DNA of 21,189 bases from positions 1 to 21,189 of the forward strand of contig CAYGPG010000028.1 of NCBI GenBank assembly GCA_964351905.1. The letters run 5' to 3'. Every line of letters starts with the position of its first letter. The first letter of the stretch is position 1. The position numbers and the translations under genes are program-made. The notes beneath the pieces were generated by a model, which was given only the letters and a program-made list of their open reading frames with translations, made no database searches and was not told the DNA's origin. The DNA is from GCA-2708415 sp964351905. Its GTDB lineage: Bacteria > Pseudomonadota > Alphaproteobacteria > Micavibrionales > Micavibrionaceae. Shown in pieces: positions 1-7,121 of this stretch.

Positions 1-9
1 ATTCCTAGC

Positions 10-336
10 TTATTTAGCCGTCGGCGTTTTCTTCGCTGCTACTTTTATCTTAGGAGCGGCTTTTTTCGCTGCTGGCTTTTTCTTCGCTGCTACTTTTTTC
101 TTAGGAGCTGCTTTCTTGGCTGCTGGCTTTTTCTTCGCCGCTACTTTTTTCTTAGGAGCCGCAGATTTTTTTGCATCTGCTGCTTTAGTTGTTGCAGCAG
201 CACCTGCTTTTTTCTTAGCTGTAGAAGTTTTTTTCTTTGTTGCAGTTTTTTTAACAACAGCTGTCGCTAATGCTACTGTTTTTTTCTTTGTTGCGGGTTT
301 TTTCTTAGCCGCTGTTTTCTTTTTAGGCGTCGCCAT
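10..336 (-). CDS. Histone H1-like lysine/alanine-rich DNA-binding protein
   Basis: 108-aa protein made almost entirely of Lys, Ala, Pro and Thr, with runs such as KKK-PA and KKVAAKKKPAAKK. This is the composition of the C-terminal tails of bacterial histone H1-like proteins (AlgP/HctA/BpH type), which bind DNA without a fixed fold and compact the nucleoid; DNA binding here is inferred from that composition. There is no signal peptide, membrane segment or globular domain. The start is ATG at 334-336, preceded on the minus strand by GGAG seven bases upstream, which supports it. The C-terminal third is a tandem repeat of 17 residues. The plus-strand open frame over the same bases is an antisense artefact of the low-complexity sequence. 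It has no operon partner inside the window. Length and family identity are reasonably safe; a specific gene name is not. Confidence 0.85.
   Translation of the reverse strand: MATPKKKTAAKKKPATKKKTVALATAVVKKTATKKKTSTAKKKAGAAATTKAADAKKSAAPKKKVAAKKKPAAKKAAPKKKVAAKKKPAAKKAAPKIKVAAKKTPTAK
35..162 (-). repeat. 51-bp tandem repeat inside the histone-like gene
   Basis: The same segment (GCTGCTACTTTTnTCTTAGG on the plus strand) starts at 35, 86 and 137, exactly 51 bases (17 codons) apart. The segment GCTGGCTTTT likewise recurs at 71 and 122. The copy nearest the C-terminus is the most diverged. This kind of in-frame repeat can expand or contract and change the tail length. Confidence 0.85.
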
Positions 337-626
337 AATAGATCTCCATTTTTATATATATAAAGTTTTAGTTTTGAAAAGTTTATCGAATGATAATAAA
401 TGCATGGTGTTAACAAACCATTAAGAGGGTGAAGTAATACTCAACGCATAAATTATATCTTAAAAATCTACTTTATGAAACCCATTTTGAACTTTGCAAA
501 AAATTGAAAAAATATAATCTAAAATATTGTAAAAATTTATCACCTATTTTTTTCCTTTTACTTTATAAAGAATCATAAATTTTAAACAAATTTTTTTAAT
601 TAATAGAGAATAATAAAGCTAAAAAT
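337..626. other. AT-rich intergenic region between divergent genes
   Basis: 290 bases with no convincing gene. It must hold the promoters of the histone-like gene (leftward) and the flavoprotein gene (rightward). It is very AT-rich, with several poly-A and poly-T runs and a TATATATA stretch about 20 bases upstream of the histone-like start. I could not pick a confident -35/-10 pair. Confidence 0.5.
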
Positions 627-1829
627 ATGGGTCTAAAAATTGCAATTATTGGTGCTGGTGCTGCGGGTCTTATGGCCGCCATAGAGGCTGGTAAAAACGA
701 CCATCAGGTGCATGTTTTTGACCATGCAAAAAAACCAGGTGAAAAGATCAGAATTTCTGGCGGCGGGCGTTGTAATTTTACCAATAAATATTGCACTCAT
801 GAAAATTTTATTTGTTCCAACCCTCATTTTCACAAATCACCGTTAGTGCGCTATCCCTCATCAAACTTTATTTCCATGGTAGAGGCACATAATATTGCCT
901 ATCACGAAAAGCAACCTGATAAAAAAACAGGACAGCTTTTTTGTGACAATAGATCACAAGATATTATTGATATGTTATTGCGTGAATGTGATGCCGCAAA
1001 TGTTAAAATTTACCTAGAAACAGCGATTGATAAAATCACCAAAAACGATGAAGATTTCACCCTTAAATTTAATGGTAAAAATAGAGAATATGATCGTGTC
1101 ATTATTGCCACAGGAGGGCCCTCAATTCCCAAGATGGGGGCCAGTGATTTTGGGTATCGAATTGCACGTCAATTTGGGCATAATATTGTCCCCACCTCCC
1201 CTGCTCTGGTACCCCTTACTTTTACCGACGAGACAAAAAATTTCACAAAATCACTGGCTGGGGTATCAATTGATTCGGTTTTGATTCGTTCAAAAACGAA
1301 TCAATTTGAAGATGATTTGCTATTTACGCATCGTGGTTTAAGTGGTCCGTCTGTTCTTCAAATTTCTTCTTATTGGCGTGAAGGGGAAAGTTTAAATATC
1401 GATCACCTTCCTAAAATAAATATAATGGATGTTCTAAAAAATGCACGAACAGAACACCCAAAAAAAAATACTAAAAAATTCTTATCACATTATTTACCTT
1501 CAAGATTAATTAACCATCTATTCGAAAATTTATTAAACGAAGAAAATGAGAATAAAAATTTAGCCGACTTTTCCGATAAAAAATTTCAAGTCTTATCTGA
1601 CCATATTCACAATTGGACAATTAAACCAAACGGCACCGAAGGATATCGCACCGCCGAAGTAACACTTGGTGGTGTTGATACAAATGAAATAAATAACAAA
1701 ACATTCGAGAGTAAGAAATGCGCAGGACTTTATTTCATCGGTGAAGTCTTAGATGTCACAGGACATTTAGGCGGCCACAATTTCCAATGGGCATGGGCCA
1801 GCGGATATTGTTGTGGTACAGAAATATAA
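627..1829 (+). CDS. HI0933/BaiN-family NAD(P)/FAD-dependent flavoprotein
   Basis: 400-aa cytosolic flavoprotein of the HI0933 (YhiN/BaiN) family, whose members are annotated as aminoacetone-oxidase-like or flavin reductases with poorly known physiological substrates. An N-terminal Rossmann dinucleotide-binding motif GAGAAG lies at residues 9-14, followed by the family signature SGGGRCN at 44-50. The middle has the diagnostic LLFTHRGLSGPSVLQ segment. The C-terminus carries the second FAD-contacting block, GEVLDVTGHLGGHNFQWAW, followed by ASG. Length matches the family (about 390-410 aa). The start is ATG at 627; the upstream sequence is AT-rich with only a weak AGAGAA ribosome site. It converges on the BLUF gene with six bases between stop codons and no visible terminator. 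The family assignment is secure; the reaction in this organism is unknown. Confidence 0.93.
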   Translation: MGLKIAIIGAGAAGLMAAIEAGKNDHQVHVFDHAKKPGEKIRISGGGRCNFTNKYCTHENFICSNPHFHKSPLVRYPSSNFISMVEAHNIAYHEKQPDKKTGQLFCDNRSQDIIDMLLRECDAANVKIYLETAIDKITKNDEDFTLKFNGKNREYDRVIIATGGPSIPKMGASDFGYRIARQFGHNIVPTSPALVPLTFTDETKNFTKSLAGVSIDSVLIRSKTNQFEDDLLFTHRGLSGPSVLQISSYWREGESLNIDHLPKINIMDVLKNARTEHPKKNTKKFLSHYLPSRLINHLFENLLNEENENKNLADFSDKKFQVLSDHIHNWTIKPNGTEGYRTAEVTLGGVDTNEINNKTFESKKCAGLYFIGEVLDVTGHLGGHNFQWAWASGYCCGTEI

Positions 1830-1835
1830 ACGCGG

Positions 1836-2273
1836 TTAAAAAATGCCTAATATTCTTTTGCGCTCCTGTAATAAAGCTTTATAAAAATATACCAACGTAT
1901 CACAGCTCGGCATCATGAGTTTTTCAAAACTCTTGGTAATAGCTTCCAGATAGGCTGCATCAAAATGTTTGCCTTTGCCTAATTGGATCTGATCCATTTT
2001 CCAAGCACTAAAGCCCCTATCTTTTTCTTCACTATCCAGCAATATTTTAATGTTTTGATGGCGCTTATCATTAGAAATACTCTCCATCAGAGCTCTCAAA
2101 TCTTCTTCTTCCCCTTCGATTACTTGCAGAAATTGCCTGTCTTGAAAAAATAAAACACCTGTAATATGCGTTTCGGCGTTTTTCTTTTTGGCAATTTCAA
2201 CTATATCTTGGATTATAGAGTCTTCATCCTCAATTTCTGGATTCATTTCACTGGTATAAGCAATAAGATGCAT
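1836..2273 (-). CDS. Stand-alone BLUF-domain blue-light photoreceptor
   Basis: 145-aa protein that is essentially one BLUF domain, which binds FAD and signals blue light through hydrogen-bond switching around the flavin. The key residues are all present: Tyr6 (LIAYTS), Asn32 (KKNAETHITG), Gln50 (FLQVIEG), Trp91 and Met93 (SAWKM). Spacing from Asn32 to Gln50 (18), Gln50 to Trp91 (41) and Trp91 to Met93 (2) equals that of AppA (N45, Q63, W104, M106). The remaining 50 residues fit the capping helices of short BLUF proteins; no output domain is fused. I chose ATG at 2271-2273 because GGGGA sits seven bases upstream; an in-frame ATG 39 bases earlier would add a lysine-rich stretch not seen in BLUF proteins. 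The output partner is unknown. The nearest same-strand gene is the small His-rich protein upstream. Confidence 0.93.
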   Translation of the reverse strand: MHLIAYTSEMNPEIEDEDSIIQDIVEIAKKKNAETHITGVLFFQDRQFLQVIEGEEEDLRALMESISNDKRHQNIKILLDSEEKDRGFSAWKMDQIQLGKGKHFDAAYLEAITKSFEKLMMPSCDTLVYFYKALLQERKRILGIF

Positions 2274-2368
2274 TGTTATGTCCCCTTTTTTTATTTTTAT
2301 TATCGAAAACATTCCATCATAGTGTAATTTTACCTCAATCCATAGCCATAACTCAGATTTTATTTGTT

Positions 2369-2569
2369 TTAGTGGTCATGGTTGCAATTTTCGTCGTGCA
2401 CATGCTCATCATGCCCATGGTTACAATTTTCGTCATGAACATGCCCTGCATGTCCGTGGTCATGCGTACAAGCCACGCCATTATGATAGTGAACATTCCC
2501 GCCCGCCGTGCCCTGTGGCATCGTGGTCGACCCCCGCAACATTTTCTTAATTCTATCAAAATTTGTCAT
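2369..2569 (-). CDS. Small His-rich putative metal-binding protein
   Basis: 66-aa protein with 13 histidines and three cysteines. The N-terminal third (MTNFDRIKKMLRG) is basic and ordinary. The rest is a chain of His-x-His motifs with a 13-residue unit HVHDENCNHGHDE that occurs about twice. Such tails bind Zn, Ni, Co or Cu, so a metal buffer, store or chaperone is the natural inference; no named family is recognised. It lacks a signal peptide, so a cytosolic location is expected. The minus-strand start ATG at 2567-2569 is preceded by an AGAAG ribosome-binding site. It lies about 95 bases upstream of the BLUF gene on the same strand and could be co-transcribed with it. The overlapping arginine-rich frame at 2353-2559 is a shadow. 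Confidence 0.75.
   Translation of the reverse strand: MTNFDRIKKMLRGSTTMPQGTAGGNVHYHNGVACTHDHGHAGHVHDENCNHGHDEHVHDENCNHDH
2377..2443 (-). repeat. 39-bp tandem duplication encoding HVHDENCNH
   Basis: Two copies of a 28-base core start at 2377 and 2416 (period 39 bases, 13 codons) and differ at a few positions. They encode the repeated His/Asp/Cys unit at the C-terminus of the His-rich protein, so the metal-binding tail grew by in-frame duplication. Confidence 0.85.
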
Positions 2570-2597
2570 TTTTCTTCTTTCTTTTTATTATTGGTTT

Positions 2598-3497
2598 TTA
2601 AATAGATTTAAACCAACTATCGTTTATTTGTATTTTTTCAATCATCTCTGTTTTAACTCCTAAATCAAATTGTTTAAGAAGTTCACATAAACGTTCGCCG
2701 TCTATTAAATCAATAGCTATTGCTCCATCACGAGTTGCTTACTCGGAAGCCTGACTTGTAAAGGTGCCAGTTGTAATAAACAAACCTTTATCTGCCCTAC
2801 CTTGAAGTGCACCACGAAAATCTCTTATTTCTTTTGAGCCTACACTTCCTTTCCAGCGCTTACATTGAAAATAAACTTGAAAAGAAACCAAATTCACTCT
2901 CAAGACACCTATTCCATCAATTCCGCCATCACCCGTTTTACCGCGAACTTCAACTTTTATAAAACCGGCTTCACGCAATAATCTCTGTGATAATCTTTCA
3001 AAAGCATAAGGATCTATTTCCCTTAAGACATTAAGAAGAGCAACCTTCCAATCATCATATTCATAATCACTTACAACTTCATTTTTTTCGGGAGTTGCTT
3101 TGTCACTACTTTGACTTGATAAACGCTTAAGTTTTGCTCGCTCGCGCTCTTCAGCATTAACTTTTTCATGAACTTCTTGCGTTTGATCTACCGAAAAAAT
3201 CTTTTCTCCTAACTCACTTATTGACCAAACACCTCTTTGAGAATTGTCTACTGCGCCGCCTCGCTTTAAATAAGTTCTAGCCCAAGCTAAGTAATAATTT
3301 AGCTTGGGCCTTTTATCATTTGGCATCATGAAAGACTGCTCTTCTTCAGTAATACCTTCCATCTCTATAATTTGCTCATCTAACTCTTGAATATTAGCCG
3401 AACCACCCATAGTTTTCAGTGCATTGATTGTCGCCAACATCATTGCTGGCAAATCAGGAAACTCCCTCCCTTGTTTTATTTCAAGGGTTTTACCCAT
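2598..3497 (-). pseudogene. mrr: Mrr-type restriction endonuclease interrupted by an in-frame TAA
   Basis: Mrr enzymes are type IV restriction nucleases that cut modified DNA. Residues about 12-100 form the N-terminal Mrr_N winged-helix domain (including AWARTYLK). A charged linker spans 105-145. Residues about 150-252 form the PD-(D/E)xK catalytic domain with Glu167 (AFERL), GDGGIDG ending near Asp194, and Gln211-Cys-Lys213. The frame hits TAA at 2739-2741 after FTSQASE. It then continues in the same frame for 46 codons (ATRDGAIAIDLIDGERLCEL and onward to SWFKSI) and stops at 2598-2600. That tail matches the usual Mrr C-terminus, and 252+1+46 residues gives the normal family length of about 300. 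The stop therefore truncates an otherwise intact gene. The start is ATG 3495-3497 with GGGAG seven bases upstream, inside the last codons of guaA, which ends four bases before. A TTG at 3515 is less likely. The truncated 252-aa form keeps all catalytic residues and may still fold. Confidence 0.85.
3280..3309 (+). other. Perfect 11-bp hairpin inside the mrr coding sequence
   Basis: GCCCAAGCTAA at 3280-3290 and its exact reverse complement TTAGCTTGGGC at 3299-3309 flank the 8-base loop GTAATAAT. On the plus strand the stem is followed by CTTTTAT, resembling an intrinsic terminator. On the mrr (minus) strand the segment encodes part of RPKLNYYLAWARTY. Whether it acts on transcription or translation is not known. 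Confidence 0.6.
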
Positions 3498-3501
3498 TAT
3501 T

Positions 3502-5109
3502 CTACTCCCACTCAATCGTACCTGGGGGTTTGCTTGTGATGTCGTACACCACGCGGTTGATGCCTTTGACTTCGTTGATGATGCGGGTCATGACGCGGCC
3601 TAAGAATTCATGAGTGAAAGGGTAGCTGTCCGCGGTCATACCGTCGGTGGAGGTGACGGCGCGGATGGCGCAGACATATTCATATGTACGGCCATCGCCC
3701 ATCACGCCCACAGTTTTCACAGGCAGGAGTACAGCAAAGGCCTGCCAAATTTCATCATAAAGCCCAGCCTTTTTAATTTCATCAATATAAACTGCGTCCG
3801 CTTGGCGGAGGATGTCGAGTTTTTCAGGGGTAATCTCACCCGGCATACGGATCGCCAGCCCCGGCCCCGGGAATGGATGACGGCGGATGAAGTCTTCAGG
3901 CATGCCAAGCTCACGACCCAATTCACGCACTTCATCTTTGAATAATTCACGCATGGGTTCGACCAGTTTCATATTCATACGCTCTGGCAGGCCACCCACA
4001 TTATGGTGGGATTTAATTGTCACTGAAGGCCCGCCCGTGAAGGACACAGATTCAATAACATCAGGATAAAGTGTGCCTTGCGCGAGGAAATCTGCGCCGC
4101 CAATACGGGTTGCGCATTCATCAAACACATCAATGAACGAGCCACCAATAATTTTACGTTTTTCTTCGGGGTCAGATACGCCATCAAGCTTGCCCAAAAA
4201 TAATTCAGACGCATCCTCATGAATAAGCGGAATGTTATAATGATTGCGGAACAAATCCACGACCTGTTCGCTCTCCCCCATACGCATCATGCCTGTATCG
4301 ACATAAATACAGGTCAGTTGATCACCAATTGCCTCGTGCAACAACACGGCGGTTACAGATGAATCCACGCCGCCAGATAAACCACAAATCACCTTACTAG
4401 CGCCGACTTGTTTACGGATTTTGGCAATCGCTTCCTCACGGAAAGACGCCATCGTCCAATCGCCTGAACAACCACAAATATTATGCGTGAAATTTTTATA
4501 AAGCTCCGCCCCGTGGATGGTATGTACAACCTCAGGATGGAATTGAACGCCATAAAATTTCTTTTCTTCATTCGCGATAATTGCAAATGGCGCGCCATCA
4601 GATTTACCAACGGGTGAAAATCCTTTGGGCAGTTTTGCGACATGATCTCCATGGCTCATCCAGACTTGTTCTTTGGTGCCCTTTTTCCAATTCCCTTCAA
4701 AGAGGGGGGAGTCCGTTGTAAGTTCTACAAATGCGCGACCAAATTCGCGGCTGCCGCCTGTTTTATCTTCTTCGCCTTCAACTATACCGCCCAGTTGATG
4801 CACCATCACCTGTTGTCCGTAACAAATACCAAGGACGGGTACGCCCATTTCAAAGACGCAGGTCGGGACGCGCGGGCTGTCCTCATCCAAAACGGAGCAA
4901 GGGCCGCCTGAGAGAATGATCCCTTTAGGGTTATAAGCCTTAATTTTCGCTTCATCAGTTTGATTAAAAGGCCATATTTCACAGTAACAGCCCGTTTCGC
5001 GAATACGGCGCGCGATCAGCTGCGTGACCTGTGATCCAAAATCCAGAATAAGAATATGGTCGTGGCTGAGGTTGATTTCAGGGGTGATTGTTTTTTGTGC
5101 GTTTTCCAT
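3502..5109 (-). CDS. guaA: GMP synthase (glutamine-hydrolysing)
   Basis: 535-aa cytosolic enzyme that converts XMP, ATP and glutamine to GMP, the last step of guanine nucleotide synthesis. The N-terminal class I glutamine amidotransferase domain (about 18-205) has the nucleophile Cys96 in GICYGQQ and the catalytic His190 and Glu192 in GVQFHPEVV. The ATP-pyrophosphatase domain follows, with the PP-loop SGGVDSS at 244-250. The C-terminal dimerisation and XMP-binding part ends with the conserved YDITSKPPGTIEWE. Length is normal. The start is ATG 5107-5109; only a weak AAGAAC lies upstream. The stop is TAG at 3502-3504, with mrr beginning four bases further on. guaB (12021-13508) and rsmB (8514-9812) are on the same strand in the order guaB, rsmB, guaA, but with other genes inserted between. 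Confidence 0.98.
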   Translation of the reverse strand: MENAQKTITPEINLSHDHILILDFGSQVTQLIARRIRETGCYCEIWPFNQTDEAKIKAYNPKGIILSGGPCSVLDEDSPRVPTCVFEMGVPVLGICYGQQVMVHQLGGIVEGEEDKTGGSREFGRAFVELTTDSPLFEGNWKKGTKEQVWMSHGDHVAKLPKGFSPVGKSDGAPFAIIANEEKKFYGVQFHPEVVHTIHGAELYKNFTHNICGCSGDWTMASFREEAIAKIRKQVGASKVICGLSGGVDSSVTAVLLHEAIGDQLTCIYVDTGMMRMGESEQVVDLFRNHYNIPLIHEDASELFLGKLDGVSDPEEKRKIIGGSFIDVFDECATRIGGADFLAQGTLYPDVIESVSFTGGPSVTIKSHHNVGGLPERMNMKLVEPMRELFKDEVRELGRELGMPEDFIRRHPFPGPGLAIRMPGEITPEKLDILRQADAVYIDEIKKAGLYDEIWQAFAVLLPVKTVGVMGDGRTYEYVCAIRAVTSTDGMTADSYPFTHEFLGRVMTRIINEVKGINRVVYDITSKPPGTIEWE

Positions 5110-5170
5110 GTTCTTATTTAGACATTTAAGGCTTGTATCTCAAGTAAAAATACGCCAAAAAATCAAAATC

Positions 5171-5521
5171 ATGACGCAAAAGTTGCACATCATTGTCTTA
5201 TTGGCTTTTTTAGGGGGCATAATCGCCCCTGCCTGCGGTTTTATGTGGGGCGGCAATTACAGCGTGATCGAGATTTGTACCGCGAGCGGTATAGAAAACC
5301 GCGTTGTGACAAATGAAGATCAGCCTGACACACCCCAAACCCAAGACCAATGTGAGTTTTGTTTTACCAATGCTAAATTGGATAGCTATTTTTTACCATC
5401 CAATGCGGCAAATAAAATTGCATTTCACGCTGATAAACATCGCTTTCAACAATATCAGGATATTGTTACGGCAAAGTACCAAACCAATATCTCGTCCCGT
5501 GGCCCTCCTTCTTTTATTTAA
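5171..5521 (+). CDS. DUF2946-family exported protein
   Basis: 116-aa protein with an N-terminal hydrophobic signal or anchor (residues 4-24, HIIVLLAFLGGIIAPACG). It then shows the DUF2946 pattern: EICTASG with Cys36, a short acidic linker, a CEFC pair (Cys61, Cys64) and an arginine-glycine-proline-proline end (SRGPPSFI). Proteins of this family are usually found beside TonB receptors, outer-membrane proteins or copper genes, and the Cys pattern suggests metal or redox chemistry, but no function is established. I chose ATG 5171 because the 49 residues added by the longer frame from 5024 are antisense to guaA. It reads divergently from guaA and lies 45 bases upstream of the outer-membrane gene, probably in one transcript. 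Confidence 0.75.
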   Translation: MTQKLHIIVLLAFLGGIIAPACGFMWGGNYSVIEICTASGIENRVVTNEDQPDTPQTQDQCEFCFTNAKLDSYFLPSNAANKIAFHADKHRFQQYQDIVTAKYQTNISSRGPPSFI

Positions 5522-5566
5522 ATCATCCAAAAGACTAACGATTTAAATTTAAGAAAGATTATAACA

Positions 5567-6640
5567 ATGAAAAAATTACTACTCACAGGTGCCTTGATGG
5601 GCGCCATGGCAATCCTGCCAACATTATCTGCAAAGGCAGGTGATTATCATTCAAAACTTCGTGCCGATAGCCATGCGCCGATTGGTGTAATGGGTGATCA
5701 TATGCATAAAGCAGGAGAATTTATGGTCTCTGTCCGTGCCATGCAGATGGAAATGGAAGGGAACCGTGATGGCACGTCCTCTCTTTCGCCTGAAGAAATT
5801 GTCACAAACTTTGCCAATCCCTTTGCTGGGCCAGCCAATTTACGTGTTGTGCCAACCGAAATGACCACAGACATGGTGATGTTAGGCGCCATGTACGCGC
5901 CAACGGATTATCTTACCTTAATGATCATGGGAAATTATATCGACCGTGAGATGGATCACATCACCTTCCAAGGGATGACAGGCACAACACGTTTAGGTGA
6001 GTTTACAACTGAAACCAAAGGCTTTGGCGATACAACGACTTCCGCGCTTATTCGACTGTATGAAGATAACACCCACCATCTGCACATCAATGCTGGCCTA
6101 AGTCTTCCAACAGGGTCTATCACTGAAGAAGATGAAGTTTTAACACCAATGAATACAACACCGCGTATTCGCCTTCCTTATGCGATGCAATTAGGCAGTG
6201 GAACCTTTGATCTACTTCCTGGCGTGACGTATTACGGCACCAAGGATAGATGGGGATGGGGAACACAATATATTGCGAATTTTAGGTTAGGGGAAAATGA
6301 TGAAGATTACTCCCTTGGCGATAAGCATATGTTGAACCTTTGGGGAAGCTATCTTATCACGCCTGCCGTCAGTTTTTCTGCGCGTCTTACGGCTGAACAA
6401 GAAAGCCAGATTAATGGACAAGACAGTGAAATTACAGCGCCTGTACAAACCGCTAATCCAGAAAATTACGGTGGTCGTCGTTTAAGTGCCGCTTTGGGGC
6501 TAAATACTGTTGTGCCAAATGGCGCCTTAAAAGGACATCGTTTTTCAGCCGAAGTGACTTTACCCGTTTATCAAGATTTGAACGGCCCGCAGATGGAGCG
6601 TGATTATGCACTTACATTAGGATGGTCTAAAGCATTTTAA
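5567..6640 (+). CDS. Outer-membrane beta-barrel protein (MetA/transporter-like)
   Basis: 357-aa exported protein. A clear signal peptide (MKKLLLTGALMGAMAILPTL, cleavage after SAKA, residue 24) is followed by repeated amphipathic beta segments and a terminal aromatic residue (GWSKAF), as expected for an outer-membrane barrel. The segment HMHKAGEFMVSVRAMQMEME, then GNRDGT, followed by TEMTTDMVMLGAMYAPTDYL, is typical of 'transporter' barrel proteins related to the Phenol_MetA_deg family. These often sit with DUF2946 and copper or cobalt genes. The region around residues 35-65 is rich in Met and His, fitting metal contact. No substrate can be named. It follows the DUF2946 gene by 45 bases on the same strand. 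A dispersed repeat and a terminator follow its stop. Confidence 0.8.
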   Translation: MKKLLLTGALMGAMAILPTLSAKAGDYHSKLRADSHAPIGVMGDHMHKAGEFMVSVRAMQMEMEGNRDGTSSLSPEEIVTNFANPFAGPANLRVVPTEMTTDMVMLGAMYAPTDYLTLMIMGNYIDREMDHITFQGMTGTTRLGEFTTETKGFGDTTTSALIRLYEDNTHHLHINAGLSLPTGSITEEDEVLTPMNTTPRIRLPYAMQLGSGTFDLLPGVTYYGTKDRWGWGTQYIANFRLGENDEDYSLGDKHMLNLWGSYLITPAVSFSARLTAEQESQINGQDSEITAPVQTANPENYGGRRLSAALGLNTVVPNGALKGHRFSAEVTLPVYQDLNGPQMERDYALTLGWSKAF

Positions 6641-6650
6641 TAATAAAATA

Positions 6651-6733
6651 CGTCATTGCGAGGAGCGTAGCGACGCGGCAATCCAGAATATTTACGTACA
6701 ACACTGGATTGCTTCGCTTCGCTCGCAATGACG
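6651..6733. repeat. Dispersed palindromic (REP/MITE-like) repeat, copy 1
   Basis: 83-base imperfect palindrome between the barrel gene and the terminator. The left arm starts CGTCATTGCGAGGAGCG and ends GCGGCAATCCAG (6651-6686). The right arm starts CTGGATTGCTTCGC and ends CTCGCAATGACG (6704-6733). A second copy with the same arm ends lies at 13594-13684. Similar CATTGCGAG...GCAATCC palindromes are scattered in intergenic regions of many bacterial genomes. It has no coding capacity. Confidence 0.85.
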
Positions 6734-6743
6734 ACACATAAAC

Positions 6744-6780
6744 AAAAAAAGACCCCGCAGTAAATACGGGGTTTCTATTA
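6744..6780. terminator. Bidirectional intrinsic terminator
   Basis: ACCCCG (6752-6757) and CGGGGT (6767-6772) form a GC-rich stem with a 9-base loop. It has an A-run on the left (AAAAAAA, 6744-6750) and a T-rich stretch on the right. It can stop transcription both from the barrel gene (plus) and from the marR operon (minus), which converge here. Confidence 0.8.
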
Positions 6781-6797
6781 TGATAAAGAAATAAGAA

Positions 6798-7121
6798 TTA
6801 AATAGAATCAACCAAACCTTCTAATAATTTCTTACCCTTCTTAGACAAGAATAATTCCTTACGGCGTTTATCATCTTTGGCAGCCTTCACCGTAATAATC
6901 CCATACGGCTTACCCATGCGACGATAATTTGCCAATGCACCAATTGTACGTGACATTACAGACATTGAAATACCCGTTTCTTCTGCAATATCCTTTAATG
7001 CCGCCCCTTCATTTTGCGCAATTTCTAAAAACGTAATCGCCCATTGAATTGGAAATTCTGGATCAATTTCGGTCAGCTCCACTAGAGCGTTTTGTAGCAT
7101 GATAATCTTGTCAGTTGACAT
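6798..7121 (-). CDS. MarR-like winged-helix transcriptional regulator
   Basis: 107-aa protein with a winged helix-turn-helix. Helices around residues 40-65 (LKDIAEETGISMSVMSRTIG) form the recognition unit, followed by a basic wing (KAAKDDKRRKELFLSKKGKK) as in MarR-family proteins. It is shorter than typical MarR regulators (about 140 aa) and lacks the long N-terminal dimerisation helix, so it may be a mini-MarR type. The start ATG 7119-7121 has a near-perfect Shine-Dalgarno AAGGAGG seven bases upstream. The stop codon of the preceding frame (7111-7113) overlaps this start, indicating translational coupling. It is the last gene of an operon with the 98-aa protein and the interrupted frame. The GATCAA/TTGATC dyads upstream of that operon are candidate operators, by inference only. 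Confidence 0.8.
   Translation of the reverse strand: MSTDKIIMLQNALVELTEIDPEFPIQWAITFLEIAQNEGAALKDIAEETGISMSVMSRTIGALANYRRMGKPYGIITVKAAKDDKRRKELFLSKKGKKLLEGLVDSI

Noticed and set aside
116..424. 102-aa plus-strand frame rich in Phe and Ala
   Set aside because: It is the antisense of the low-complexity Lys/Ala histone-like gene; the minus frame has a ribosome site and a known composition type.
2274..2312. Upstream start of the BLUF gene at 2312
   Set aside because: The ATG at 2273 has GGGGA seven bases before it and puts the BLUF Tyr at residue 6, as expected.
2353..2559. 68-aa arginine-rich frame on the minus strand
   Set aside because: It overlaps the His-rich gene in another frame and has no ribosome site or sensible composition.
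2369..2569. CRISPR-like array in the repeated His-rich region
   Set aside because: There are only two copies, 39 bases apart, in frame with a coding sequence and without spacers.
5024..5170. N-terminal extension of the DUF2946 gene from 5024
   Set aside because: It is antisense to the 5' end of guaA and puts 49 unrelated residues before a proper signal peptide that begins at ATG 5171.
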